From positions 1 to 42,604 of the forward strand of contig JACKAX010000032.1 in the NCBI GenBank assembly GCA_020634875.1: DNA of 42,604 nt, given 5' to 3'. The translations under genes were made by a program, and so were the position numbers. This stretch comes from Anaerolineales bacterium (GTDB taxonomy: Bacteria; Chloroflexota; Anaerolineae; Anaerolineales; JABWBV01). Positions 16,640-24,278 of this stretch are shown one piece after another (position 1 is the stretch's first letter; every line of letters starts with the position of its first letter). A model generated the notes under the pieces. It was not told the origin of the DNA and did no database searches. It saw only the letters and a program-made list of their open reading frames with translations.

Positions 16640-17410
16640 ATGAATAAAAAGCAAGAGTCCCCTTATTATCAAGAGGACGGTAAATCACAAACGCTTATCT
16701 ACGAAAGTGTTGAGAAAGTTGACAATTATTATGTGGGTACGGCATATCTTCAGAATACTGGCGGATCGGGACAATTTCAGGTTCAGGTAAGTGGACAGAG
16801 AGCGGATATCGAAAAATACGCAGAAGAAGCACGCTTTCACGAAATTTCTCTGGTTCCAGCGAGGGAACCTGAAACGCCAAAGGAAACCACTCGAAACAGG
16901 TGGCAGCGCCTGTTGAATGACCAGTGTAAGGCTATGCAAAACCTTTTAGAACAATTAGATGATGAGACTCTGGCCAGGGAAGAAAAGGTTTATGAAATCC
17001 TTAGGACCAAAGGTTTGGATAATGTTGCCTCACTGCTTCGTCCAGATTCAGCTATTGATTTTAGCCTGGCGCGCGAAATCAAAATTATTCCCCCTAAGTT
17101 AGATGAACCAGGTTTTTATGAGCTTAAGTTCCAAATTCACCCATCCGTCGCCGCCGGACACGCAGATTACTATGATCCGTCATTCAATTTAGGGGATAGT
17201 GCAACGGTCAATCTCCAAACCATCGGTGGCGATCCTGATCTTTACTTATATCGCGGGGGGTGGTTACAAGCGATGAGTCTACGATGGGCTGGATATGATG
17301 AATTTGTTTCGGCTAACGGAGGCGCGGGTTCCTGGCGCGTAAAGGTCTATGGGTATTCAGCGGCTCAATATGAGATTTCTAGTACCTGGATATATCAGTT
17401 TACAATTTAA
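16640..17410 (+). CDS. Unknown protein with a pre-peptidase C-terminal (PPC)-like domain
   Basis: A 256-aa protein downstream of the protease-nSTAND gene by 39 bp and very probably in its operon. The ATG at 16640 has a strong AGGAGAAAG site; a TTG 21 bp upstream has none. Residues 1-55 form a short beta-rich region (YYVGTAYLQNTGGSGQFQVQV), 85-135 are helical with many charges, and 155-250 resemble a PPC jelly-roll (GDPDLYLYRGGW, GAGSWRVKVYGYSAAQYEI). PPC domains usually occur on secreted proteases, yet no signal peptide or TM helix is visible, so this copy should be cytoplasmic. It could be a substrate, adaptor or sensor for the protease (inference). No named family is assigned to the whole protein. 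Confidence 0.8.
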   Translation: MNKKQESPYYQEDGKSQTLIYESVEKVDNYYVGTAYLQNTGGSGQFQVQVSGQRADIEKYAEEARFHEISLVPAREPETPKETTRNRWQRLLNDQCKAMQNLLEQLDDETLAREEKVYEILRTKGLDNVASLLRPDSAIDFSLAREIKIIPPKLDEPGFYELKFQIHPSVAAGHADYYDPSFNLGDSATVNLQTIGGDPDLYLYRGGWLQAMSLRWAGYDEFVSANGGAGSWRVKVYGYSAAQYEISSTWIYQFTI

Positions 17411-17430
17411 TCATTGGTACTTTTAGGAAC

Positions 17431-17483
17431 GGCGTTGCTGCCAAAAATATTTGCGAATTTGGCTTGGCACCTAAAGCAACGCC
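17431..17483. terminator. Long-loop inverted repeat, possible terminator
   Basis: GGCGTTGCT (17431-17439) pairs with AGCAACGCC (17475-17483), and the inner GCC and TTGGC segments can extend it. It lies between the PPC-like gene and the convergent methyltransferase gene, followed by TTTCCTTTCC on the plus strand. The T-run is broken, so termination is only likely. Confidence 0.5.
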
Positions 17484-17524
17484 TTTCCTTTCCTGTTTGT
17501 CCCTGTAAAACCTGAAAATTTATA

Positions 17525-18148
17525 TCACCGGCGTAATATAACCCTTTGGAAGTGTAAGGTCTCACCCTCGTCCCCATATTCCAATACTTGAAAAGCTTCT
17601 ACTCGAAACACTTTCCCTGCTTCAGCCTGAATTTGCTCATCATTCCAAAATGCAAAAAACCGTTTGGGTTCGTAGTGATCGTCCGCGTACACCGCCTCCT
17701 CGTTGTGTCCCCCATACTGTCCTAAAAAGAACACCCCATCCGGTTTTAATACCCGCCGGACAGATTCCAGCACCCCGCCAAATGCCGCGTGGGGCACGTG
17801 TAAAAGACAATTCATTGCGAAAACTGCGTCGAAAGTCTCCGCGGGGAAAGCTAAATCGTTAAAATCCATCACCCGCGCGTCCAACCCCTTTGCGCGCATC
17901 GCCGCAACCATCGCGGGGGATAAATCCGTGAAAGTGACTTCCAGCCCGTTTTCCTGAAAAAACTGCCCATGCACTCCTGTTCCGGCGCCGATTTCGAGCA
18001 ACGAGTTACGTTGTTCTGCCCGAAGCAACGTCAGAAATTCCCGTCGTAAAGCATCTTTCCAACCTGAGGTACTTTTTCCTTCCCTTTCTTCGACTTTCAA
18101 ATCATACGCGAGGCGTAGATTATCTTTGATTTGTGCGTAATTATTCAC
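17525..18148 (-). CDS. Class I SAM-dependent methyltransferase
   Basis: A 207-aa protein with motif I LLEIGAGTGVHGQFF, acidic position in VTFTDLSPAM, DFNDLAFPAETFDAVFAMNCLLHVPH as motif II/III, and RVLKPDGVFFLGQYGG. It resembles the UbiE/Methyltransf_11 group but the substrate is unknown. The start is GTG at 18148, overlapping the nadD stop by 8 bp, so the gene is the third member of an obgE-nadD unit. Its role with these two is not obvious. Confidence 0.9.
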   Translation of the reverse strand: MNNYAQIKDNLRLAYDLKVEEREGKSTSGWKDALRREFLTLLRAEQRNSLLEIGAGTGVHGQFFQENGLEVTFTDLSPAMVAAMRAKGLDARVMDFNDLAFPAETFDAVFAMNCLLHVPHAAFGGVLESVRRVLKPDGVFFLGQYGGHNEEAVYADDHYEPKRFFAFWNDEQIQAEAGKVFRVEAFQVLEYGDEGETLHFQRVILRR

Positions 18149-18755
18149 CAGGTAAATACATTCCTCGCACCCGCATCAGTTGATATACCTCTGGATGAAG
18201 GTAATACCGGACAGGCGCACCCTCCGCAATCCGACGACGGATTTCGGAGGAGGAAATCCCCAAAATCATACTGACCACGAACTGCACCTTCTCTGCCAGG
18301 CCGGGCAAACGGGCATCCAACATCGGGAGGTTGATCTGTTCATCCGACCGTCGGGTGACGCCGATCCTGTCGCACGCTTGGATGAAGGGGAGGGGACTGT
18401 GCCAGGTGTGCAAATGTAGGAGCGAGTCACTGCCCATGAGGTAGATAAGTTCGTCGTGGGGGTGTTGTTCACGCAGAATTTGCACGGTGTCCGCCGCATA
18501 ATGTGGAGGGGGGCGGTCAATGTCTACCGTGGAAAGTTCAAATTCGGGGGCATCGGCGAGGCAGGCTTGAACCATCTCCAGCCGGATGGCGAGGGGGGTG
18601 ATCTTTTGATCGGGTTTGTGCGGCGGATCGGGGGTGAGCACCCACAGGAGGCGGTCCAGGCGGCATTGGTGATAGGCTTCCGCTGCGAGGATCAGGTGTC
18701 CCAGGTGGGGTGGGTCAAACGTGCCGCCGAAGATACCCAGTCTCAATCGTGCCAC
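18141..18755 (-). CDS. nadD: Nicotinate-nucleotide adenylyltransferase
   Basis: A 204-aa enzyme of NAD biosynthesis that joins nicotinate mononucleotide and ATP to give deamido-NAD. The nucleotidyltransferase signature GIFGGTFDPPHLGHL is at residues 8-22, MGSDSLLHLHTW in the middle and ISSSEIRRRI (the ISSTxIR motif) near 165-175. Length is typical. The start is GTG at 18755, inside the last codons of obgE (13-bp overlap). obgE-nadD adjacency is common in bacteria. Confidence 0.96.
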   Translation of the reverse strand: MARLRLGIFGGTFDPPHLGHLILAAEAYHQCRLDRLLWVLTPDPPHKPDQKITPLAIRLEMVQACLADAPEFELSTVDIDRPPPHYAADTVQILREQHPHDELIYLMGSDSLLHLHTWHSPLPFIQACDRIGVTRRSDEQINLPMLDARLPGLAEKVQFVVSMILGISSSEIRRRIAEGAPVRYYLHPEVYQLMRVRGMYLPGE

Positions 18756-20011
18756 TCCAGTTCAAAATCGCCAATGTACACGGTGTCGCCTTGTTGGACG
18801 CCGTAATCGCGGAGGGCGGCATCAATGCCCAGGGCTTCGAGAATCCGTTGGAACCGGCGCATGGATTGGGCATATTCCCAGTAGGTCATGCGGGCGGCAC
18901 GTTCGATGGCTTCGCCATGGACGCGGTATTCGTCTGCGCCGACTTTTTCGATGGTGAATTCGCGGGGGTCGCCTTCGTAACGATAGACAGGGATGGTGTC
19001 AATGACCGGGGCGGGCGGGGCCTCGCGGAGGAGTTCGGCAGCCTTGTAGAGCACCGCGCGGACATTTTCACTCGTCGCGGCGGAGATGGCGTAGGGGGTG
19101 TAGCCGCGCTCTTTGAGTTGTTTTTCAATTTGGGGCCAGCGTTCCTGTACATCCGGGATGTCCATCTTATTGAAGGCGACGACTTGCGGTTTTTGGGCAA
19201 GTGTGGGGTCAAAGAGAGAGAGTTCGGAGTTGATTTGGGCGAAGTCGGCGAGGGGGTCTTCGGCGAGGCCGTCAAGGAGGTGGATGAGGACGCGGGTGCG
19301 TTGGATGTGGCGGAGAAAGTCGTGGCCCAGGCCTACGCCCATGTGCGCGCCTTCGATGAGGCCGGGGATGTCGGCGAGAACGAGGGTGGTTTCGTCATCG
19401 GGGACAGCGACGCCCAGGTTGGGGGTGAGGGTGGTGAAGGGGTAGTCGGCGATTTTGGGTTTGGCGTTCGTCACGGCGGCGAGGAAGGTGGATTTGCCCG
19501 CGTTGGGGACGCCGACAATGCCGAGGTCAGCGATCAGTTTGAGTTCGAGGCGCAGGTCTTTTTCTTCGCCGGGATTGCCTTTGTCGGCGATGTGGGGGGC
19601 CTGGTTGCGGGAGGATTTGAAGTGCGGGTTGCCCCGCCCACCGCGTCCGCCCGCACACACAATGAGCCGCTGACCGGGGTCGGTTAAATCTCCGAGCAGT
19701 TCACCCGTTTGGTCATCGAAGACCACCGTGCCGGGGGGGATTTGAATCACCAGATCATCGGCAGATTTGCCGGTTTTGTTGGACGTGCCGCCGTTGCCCC
19801 CATCCTCGGCGCGGAATTTGCGCTGATGTTGAAAAAAGAAGAGGGTGTTGAGGCTGGGGCTGACTTCGAGGACAACATCGCCCCCTTTGCCGCCGTCGCC
19901 CCCGTCGGGGCCGCCGCGCGGAACATATTTCTCGCGGCGGAAGTGGATCATGCCGTCGCCGCCTTTACCGGAGACAACGTGGATTTGGGTCTGGTCAATG
20001 AATGTAGTCAT
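18743..20011 (-). CDS. obgE: Obg/CgtA GTPase
   Basis: A 422-aa essential GTPase that binds the 50S ribosomal subunit and links GTP/ppGpp level to ribosome assembly. The glycine-rich N-terminal OBG domain (residues 1-160; GKGGDGMIHFRREKYVPRGG and GGDGGKGGDV) is followed by the G domain: G1 GVPNAGKST, G2 region FTTLTP, G3 DIPGLIEGA, G4 NKMD, G5 SAATSE. The C-terminal OCT domain (about 345-422, YRYEGDPREFTIEKVG) is present. No ribosome site is obvious at the ATG; a promoter lies about 45 bp upstream. It heads the obgE-nadD-methyltransferase unit. Confidence 0.97.
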   Translation of the reverse strand: MTTFIDQTQIHVVSGKGGDGMIHFRREKYVPRGGPDGGDGGKGGDVVLEVSPSLNTLFFFQHQRKFRAEDGGNGGTSNKTGKSADDLVIQIPPGTVVFDDQTGELLGDLTDPGQRLIVCAGGRGGRGNPHFKSSRNQAPHIADKGNPGEEKDLRLELKLIADLGIVGVPNAGKSTFLAAVTNAKPKIADYPFTTLTPNLGVAVPDDETTLVLADIPGLIEGAHMGVGLGHDFLRHIQRTRVLIHLLDGLAEDPLADFAQINSELSLFDPTLAQKPQVVAFNKMDIPDVQERWPQIEKQLKERGYTPYAISAATSENVRAVLYKAAELLREAPPAPVIDTIPVYRYEGDPREFTIEKVGADEYRVHGEAIERAARMTYWEYAQSMRRFQRILEALGIDAALRDYGVQQGDTVYIGDFELEWHD

Positions 20012-20052
20012 GGATTCGTAATAAGGGGTAGGTAGAAAAAATAGAGGGGGGC

Positions 20053-20058
20053 ATTATA
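20053..20058 (-). promoter_or_regulatory. obgE: -10 box of the obgE promoter
   Basis: TATAAT on the minus strand, 41 bp before the obgE ATG, which implies a leader of about 35 nt. The -35 region is poor. Confidence 0.5.
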
Positions 20059-20078
20059 CCGTTAGATTGGATTAAATG

Positions 20079-20098
20079 AAAAAGCCCCGGATGGGGGC
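20079..20098 (-). terminator. Rho-independent terminator
   Basis: On the minus strand GCCCC, loop CATCC or similar, GGGGC is followed by TTTTTC. It ends transcription of the diguanylate cyclase gene, whose stop is at 20122. The stem is short (5-6 bp). Confidence 0.65.
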
Positions 20099-20121
20099 GA
20101 ATTGATTTTCTGGGACAGGGC

Positions 20122-21027
20122 CTACCCCACGGTCACCCGGTTGCGTCCGTGATGTTTGCTCTCGTACATCAACAGGTCCGCGCGGCGGACGAAGGATTCG
20201 GGGGTGTCGGTCGGTTGAAGGAGCGTTGCGCCGACTGAAATGGTGACTTTCAACGGCTCGTTCTGCCAATCCAACTGAGACCAGGCAACCATCGTCCGTA
20301 ATTTCTCGGCAATAATAAAAAGACTGTTTTCATTTTCGACATCGTAAAGGAGCACCAAAAACTCTTCGCCTCCCCATCGTCCTACCGCGTCGGTCGCCCG
20401 AATGTTATAGTTCAACGTTGCCGCGAGCATTTGGAGAACTTTATCCCCAAATTCATGTCCGTAGGTATCATTGAAGTGTTTAAAGTGGTCAATATCCAAA
20501 AACAATAAACCAATTGGGATACGCGCATGACGGAATTCGGCAAGCATCGCCCGCAACCTTCCTTCCATGAATAAACGATTACCCACTCCTGTGAGGGGAT
20601 CTTTTTGCGAGGTGCGGCGTAATTCGCGCAATTGATGGCGGAGGTTAATCGTACGCGTGTTGTTATTGAACGTTTCAACAGCCCCAATGATCTGTCCTTC
20701 CAGGTTGCGGATGGGGGCAGCACGGACACGCACGGGCATGCGATAGCCATTTGCGTGGTGGAGAAAGACTTCTGCCTCGCGCGGTTTTCCGTCTTCCATG
20801 CAGGCACTCAGAGGACAGTTATTCAGACAAAGTTGTATGCCATTGGCCGAAACATGGTTAAGTAAATTATCCTGGCATGAGTGCCCAATTACTTGATCGG
20901 CGCTGTATCCGGTAATACGTTCCGCCCCTTGATTCCAATAAGTAATGATTCGATCCCGGTCAACAAAATACACCCCATCAAAAAGATGGTCTATCAAATC
21001 TTTGTAGAAATCATGGTCACCAAACAT
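20122..21027 (-). CDS. PAS-GGDEF diguanylate cyclase
   Basis: A 301-aa soluble signalling enzyme that makes cyclic di-GMP. Residues 5-125 form a PAS sensor domain (DHLFDGVYFVDRDRIITYWNQGAERITGY) with a PAC region that has four Cys (51, 67, 71, 76), spaced as in PAS domains that could bind a metal or cluster. A helical linker (130-142) leads to the GGDEF domain; the active site is GGEEF (219-223), expected to be active. The product-inhibition I-site RATD (210-213) lies five residues upstream. There is no TM segment, so the signal is intracellular. It is separated from neighbours by terminators and appears monocistronic. Confidence 0.95.
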   Translation of the reverse strand: MFGDHDFYKDLIDHLFDGVYFVDRDRIITYWNQGAERITGYSADQVIGHSCQDNLLNHVSANGIQLCLNNCPLSACMEDGKPREAEVFLHHANGYRMPVRVRAAPIRNLEGQIIGAVETFNNNTRTINLRHQLRELRRTSQKDPLTGVGNRLFMEGRLRAMLAEFRHARIPIGLLFLDIDHFKHFNDTYGHEFGDKVLQMLAATLNYNIRATDAVGRWGGEEFLVLLYDVENENSLFIIAEKLRTMVAWSQLDWQNEPLKVTISVGATLLQPTDTPESFVRRADLLMYESKHHGRNRVTVG

Positions 21028-21374
21028 AAAGGCTCCAACTGTTCGAACTTGCCCAAATCCCCCCTACTATCAAGCAAGTTAGCATAAAGTGCTACTCACC
21101 ATCTTTCCCGATACATATTCCGGCACGATTGTGAATAACGGAATGAAAACTCGACGTTTTGTAAGGTCTGGAGCAACCAAGCTAAATTATACATTCAATT
21201 CGGATATTTCCCCGAGGGCCGACGAAGGAGTGCAGAGCAATTGCACATAACCTAAAATCATTTCGTGGCAAAGCCAGAGGATATCCACCTTCTCTTCCCC
21301 ACTTACCCCGTTTTCATCCCCTCTCTTCCTAACATATAAAAAAGGGATTTCGATGCAAATGAGGAATTCCCTCA
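21028..21374. other. Gap, no gene seen
   Basis: AT-rich spacer upstream of the diguanylate cyclase gene and downstream of the lipoprotein terminator. Short open frames here lack ribosome sites and overlap the terminator. It presumably holds the cyclase promoter, but I could not pick one with confidence. Confidence 0.5.
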
Positions 21375-21437
21375 AAAAAGAAACAGCGTTCCGTAAAACG
21401 CCTCTCACTACTGGGGCCTGGTTACGGAACGCTGTTT
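21375..21437 (-). terminator. Terminator of the lipoprotein gene
   Basis: Perfect 16-bp arms AAACAGCGTTCCGTAA (21381-21396) and its complement (21422-21437) with a 25-nt loop. On the minus strand the stem is followed by CTTTTTTG. The stem is unusually long for a terminator. Confidence 0.8.
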
Positions 21438-21455
21438 AAGCAAATCCTTATGGGT

Positions 21456-23210
21456 TTATTCCTCTACATATTCGTCCACCAGTTCAATTGTTTCGTCAAT
21501 CGAGCCATCGCTTCCATAATCAATATCAATAAAGAGACTGGTTCCTGGCCCTTGCCATTCGAGATATTTTAGATAGGTAGTATCGCCAGGTTCGAGATAG
21601 ATATCATTATTCTGGAAAATGACTTCCCCGTCGTCATCAATGCGGGACATGACAATTTCGTACACACCGTATTCAGTGGTGTTATTGGTATTGATACTCA
21701 GCAAACCTTTTTCCACATCCAGGTTGATAAGAAATTCCGCGCCGGATTCGATGTCGAGGGCGGCGACGATAAATTCGTAATCCGCTTCGGGACGCTCCAC
21801 CCCAAAGATCATGTCGGGCGCGTCGTTGTACTCTGTGCTATAGGTCAACTGACTCCCATCGGGCGAAACGCCGATCACGTCCGAAGTCCCCGGATCGAGA
21901 TACAGGTCCGCGACGACCAACGTATACCCCGGCCCGATCATCGTGACCGTAGAAGTGATGCCCTCGGTCGCACGACTGGCGTCTACCGTGATCGAGAACC
22001 GTACCCCCAACGGGACAAGGTAAACCGGTTCTTTTTCCACGTTCCAGACTTCGATCCCCATAAATTTGTACGCTTCCGTCTTTGCTCCCGGAATTTCATT
22101 GACGAACTGCCCCTGATCGAACCCGATGCGATGCCCGTCTTGATCGGTGATGAGTAAATCGGCATCACCTTCTAGCCAAATCTGATTGTACTGCTGCGTT
22201 TGCATCGCCACGCCGCCCACGTGTGAACTCTGCCCGCCATTACTGCAAAATTCACAATCCTGGAGGCCCAACCGGTTGGAAGTGGGGATAATTTCCAGGG
22301 TTTGGGTGTCGGCGTCACCTTCGTATAACTCGGAGGGTTCGTTGGGATTGGTGGACGCCTGATACTGCCAGGTGTTGGCGTTGCGGTCCACAATGACGCG
22401 GCGCGTTTCACCAGGGAAGTTATTGTCGTAGGCCAGGATATGAACAATGCCGTTCCCCTGATCTTCGACGGCAAAGGGAGTGATGGCGTGCCCCCCTTCG
22501 CCATCCCGTTGGTAAATGCCAATTGTCCAGGATTCGGTATTATTGGGATCGCTGTACGTCGCGATGAGTTTATCCACCACCGCGTTCGGCGATTCATTGA
22601 TGCGGAAATTGGCCGCAGGAGAAACAGATTGCGTGGTCCACCAGTACGCAATTTCGCGTTGAAGCGCTTCGTTATTGAGCGACAAATCGTAGGCGGTGCT
22701 GCCGCCAAAGGTTTGCGGACTCACCAAATTACTGTACATCAACAGACTCAGGGTCGCCATGCCCTCGCAATGTCCGCCATCCATGTATTCGTTGATCTGG
22801 TTCATCCACTGCTTCGCGGGAGGAGTCAGGGTGCAGGTTCCCCCGCTGAAACTGGCGCAAACCTGATCGCCAAACATTCGTTGAATTTCCGCGGGGGTCA
22901 GATTGACTGAAACCGATTCGTTCCCGTAGTTCTCAAAACTGAAACCGTTCACCGTGGGGCGAAAGCCACTGTCCGCCGCGCCCGCGTTCCCTGTGCCGGG
23001 CGCAGGCTCGTTTATGGAGGTAGTTTCGGTCATGAAGGTGGTCGCGGTCATGGGCACGGTGGTGGTAATGGGGGCTTCTGCATCGAGATAGGTGTCTTCC
23101 GCCACAGGGTACGTATCCCCTTCGTCGGAATAATCCTCGTCGCCACAGCCAATTAAGGCAAACGCCATGAGAGAAAGTAAGGCAAGTAGTAAGAATATTT
23201 TTTTGTTCAT
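21456..23210 (-). CDS. Lipoprotein with putative papain-like Cys/His/Asp site, unknown function
   Basis: A 584-aa surface lipoprotein: lipobox FALIGC gives lipidated Cys22, then an acidic, Thr-rich linker to about residue 80. Residues 95-270 look like a cysteine-peptidase-type module: Cys148 in DGGHCEGMA at a helix start, His241 in GEGGHAITPFAVE, and Asp262 or Asn263 in HILAYDNNFPGE, in the order of papain-like and transglutaminase-like folds. No specific family was recognised. Residues 300-584 are beta-rich and acidic, with repeated extracellular-style strands. A GAGGATG ribosome site precedes the ATG. Catalysis is inference from residue order and context. Confidence 0.8.
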   Translation of the reverse strand: MNKKIFLLLALLSLMAFALIGCGDEDYSDEGDTYPVAEDTYLDAEAPITTTVPMTATTFMTETTSINEPAPGTGNAGAADSGFRPTVNGFSFENYGNESVSVNLTPAEIQRMFGDQVCASFSGGTCTLTPPAKQWMNQINEYMDGGHCEGMATLSLLMYSNLVSPQTFGGSTAYDLSLNNEALQREIAYWWTTQSVSPAANFRINESPNAVVDKLIATYSDPNNTESWTIGIYQRDGEGGHAITPFAVEDQGNGIVHILAYDNNFPGETRRVIVDRNANTWQYQASTNPNEPSELYEGDADTQTLEIIPTSNRLGLQDCEFCSNGGQSSHVGGVAMQTQQYNQIWLEGDADLLITDQDGHRIGFDQGQFVNEIPGAKTEAYKFMGIEVWNVEKEPVYLVPLGVRFSITVDASRATEGITSTVTMIGPGYTLVVADLYLDPGTSDVIGVSPDGSQLTYSTEYNDAPDMIFGVERPEADYEFIVAALDIESGAEFLINLDVEKGLLSINTNNTTEYGVYEIVMSRIDDDGEVIFQNNDIYLEPGDTTYLKYLEWQGPGTSLFIDIDYGSDGSIDETIELVDEYVEE

Positions 23211-23306
23211 TTCATCCTCGGTTAAGTTAAGATTGCTTCAAACGATATTGGAATTGTCGGCGAGTATAACACCCCAGGCTAAAAACACAGATTGAAGAAA
23301 TGAATC

Positions 23307-23336
23307 AAAACCGGGAGGGCATTCCGCGCCTCCCGG
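23307..23336 (-). terminator. Terminator of the DtxR-type regulator gene
   Basis: CCGGGAGG (23311-23318) pairs with CCTCCCGG (23329-23336), loop of 10 nt, followed on the minus strand by TTTTGATTC. Confidence 0.7.
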
Positions 23337-23354
23337 CCATCGTTTCGCTTTACG

Positions 23355-24032
23355 TCAATCCATACTATCCACAAACACCTGTCCGGTCACGCGTGGCCCC
23401 AGGGTCAGCGTTTCTGCTTGCCCTTCAATACGAATGGTCAAGTTGTCATCAAAAGGCGAAAATTCAAGCACTTCAATCTGAATCTGCGGCACTAACCCGC
23501 GCTCTTCCAGGTAACACAAGAGATCGGGGTCTGTATCCCGCACGCGGCGAATGGCGGCATGATCGCCTGGGCGCAATTTATTGAGTGGCGTCAGCGTGGA
23601 AGGTGGCAGGGTCAGTTCCGCGGTCGGGATCGGGTCACCGTGGGGGTCGTGGCTAGGGTCGCCCAACGCAGCGGCGATCCGCGCTTCAAATTCTTCAGAA
23701 ATCACATGCTCAAGCCGATCGGCCTCCTCGTGAACCTTATCCCACGGGTAGCCGAGCATCTGATGCAGATACAACTCCAACAGTCGGTGATGCCGGATGA
23801 TTTCCAACGCTACTTTTTCCCCCTCCGGCGTCAGAACCACGCCCCGATGTTTTTCGTACTCCACAAGCGGGGGTTCAGTTTCGGACAGTTTTTTGATCAT
23901 CCCCGAAACGGAGGCAGGCGTCACTTCCAACAACGCCGCAAGATCGTTCGTTCCTGCACGCCCATGAGGCAGCGTTAACTCATAAATGGCTTTCAAGTAA
24001 TCTTCAATAGCATGGGTCAAATTTTCACGCAT
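23355..24032 (-). CDS. DtxR/MntR-family metal-dependent transcriptional regulator
   Basis: A 225-aa repressor. Residues 1-70: winged helix (AIEDYLKAIYELT, then NDLAALLEVTPASVSGMIKKL as helix-turn-helix). Residues 70-140: metal-binding and dimerisation domain with HHRLLELYLHQMLGYPWDKVHEEADRLEHVIS, holding the usual His/Glu/Cys-type ligands of the family. Residues 150-225: FeoA/SH3-like domain. It should sense Fe(II) or Mn(II); the sequence does not decide which. AAAGGAAA precedes the ATG at 24032. A palindromic operator typical for this family lies 160 bp upstream (24192-24213), which suggests autoregulation or control of the divergent gene. No metal transporter gene lies next to it. Confidence 0.93.
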   Translation of the reverse strand: MRENLTHAIEDYLKAIYELTLPHGRAGTNDLAALLEVTPASVSGMIKKLSETEPPLVEYEKHRGVVLTPEGEKVALEIIRHHRLLELYLHQMLGYPWDKVHEEADRLEHVISEEFEARIAAALGDPSHDPHGDPIPTAELTLPPSTLTPLNKLRPGDHAAIRRVRDTDPDLLCYLEERGLVPQIQIEVLEFSPFDDNLTIRIEGQAETLTLGPRVTGQVFVDSMD

Positions 24033-24069
24033 CGCATTTCCTTTAGAAATTGTCTACAAACTCAAGGTC

Positions 24070-24167
24070 CAAACCCTAAAGGTTTTCCCCAACAGGCTAT
24101 TACGCTTGAACAGCCACAAGTTTAGTCGGGATTCGGGCCTCACACGACGAAAAACCTTTAGGGTTTG
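24070..24167. repeat. Inverted repeat, CCCTAAAGGTTT family, copy 1
   Basis: Perfect 17-bp arms at 24070-24086 and 24151-24167 enclose 64 bp. The second copy (36413-36509) has 15-bp arms and a 67-bp centre of unrelated sequence. It separates the regulator gene from its likely operator. Confidence 0.9.
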
Positions 24168-24191
24168 AGTTTTCAGACACGCTCTTAGACA

Positions 24192-24213
24192 ATATTTAGG
24201 CAAGCCTAAATAT
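24192..24213. promoter_or_regulatory. DtxR-type operator palindrome
   Basis: A 22-bp palindrome: two 10-bp arms, ATATTTAGGC and GCCTAAATAT, around AA. The TTAGGC..GCCTAA core is like known DtxR/IdeR/MntR-type boxes. It lies between the divergent regulator gene (starts 24032) and nnr (starts 24279). A TATAAT at 24224-24229 on the plus strand puts this box over the -35 region of a promoter reading towards nnr. Confidence 0.75.
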
Positions 24214-24278
24214 GATCTTATTTTATAATACCAAAGCCGTCAAGTCTCGAACCAACCAACTAACAATCAATTCCTCCC

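Noticed and set aside
18710..19687. Plus-strand open frame of 325 codons
   Set aside because: Antisense to obgE; its low-complexity Gly/Val/Asp-rich translation reflects the real gene's codons.
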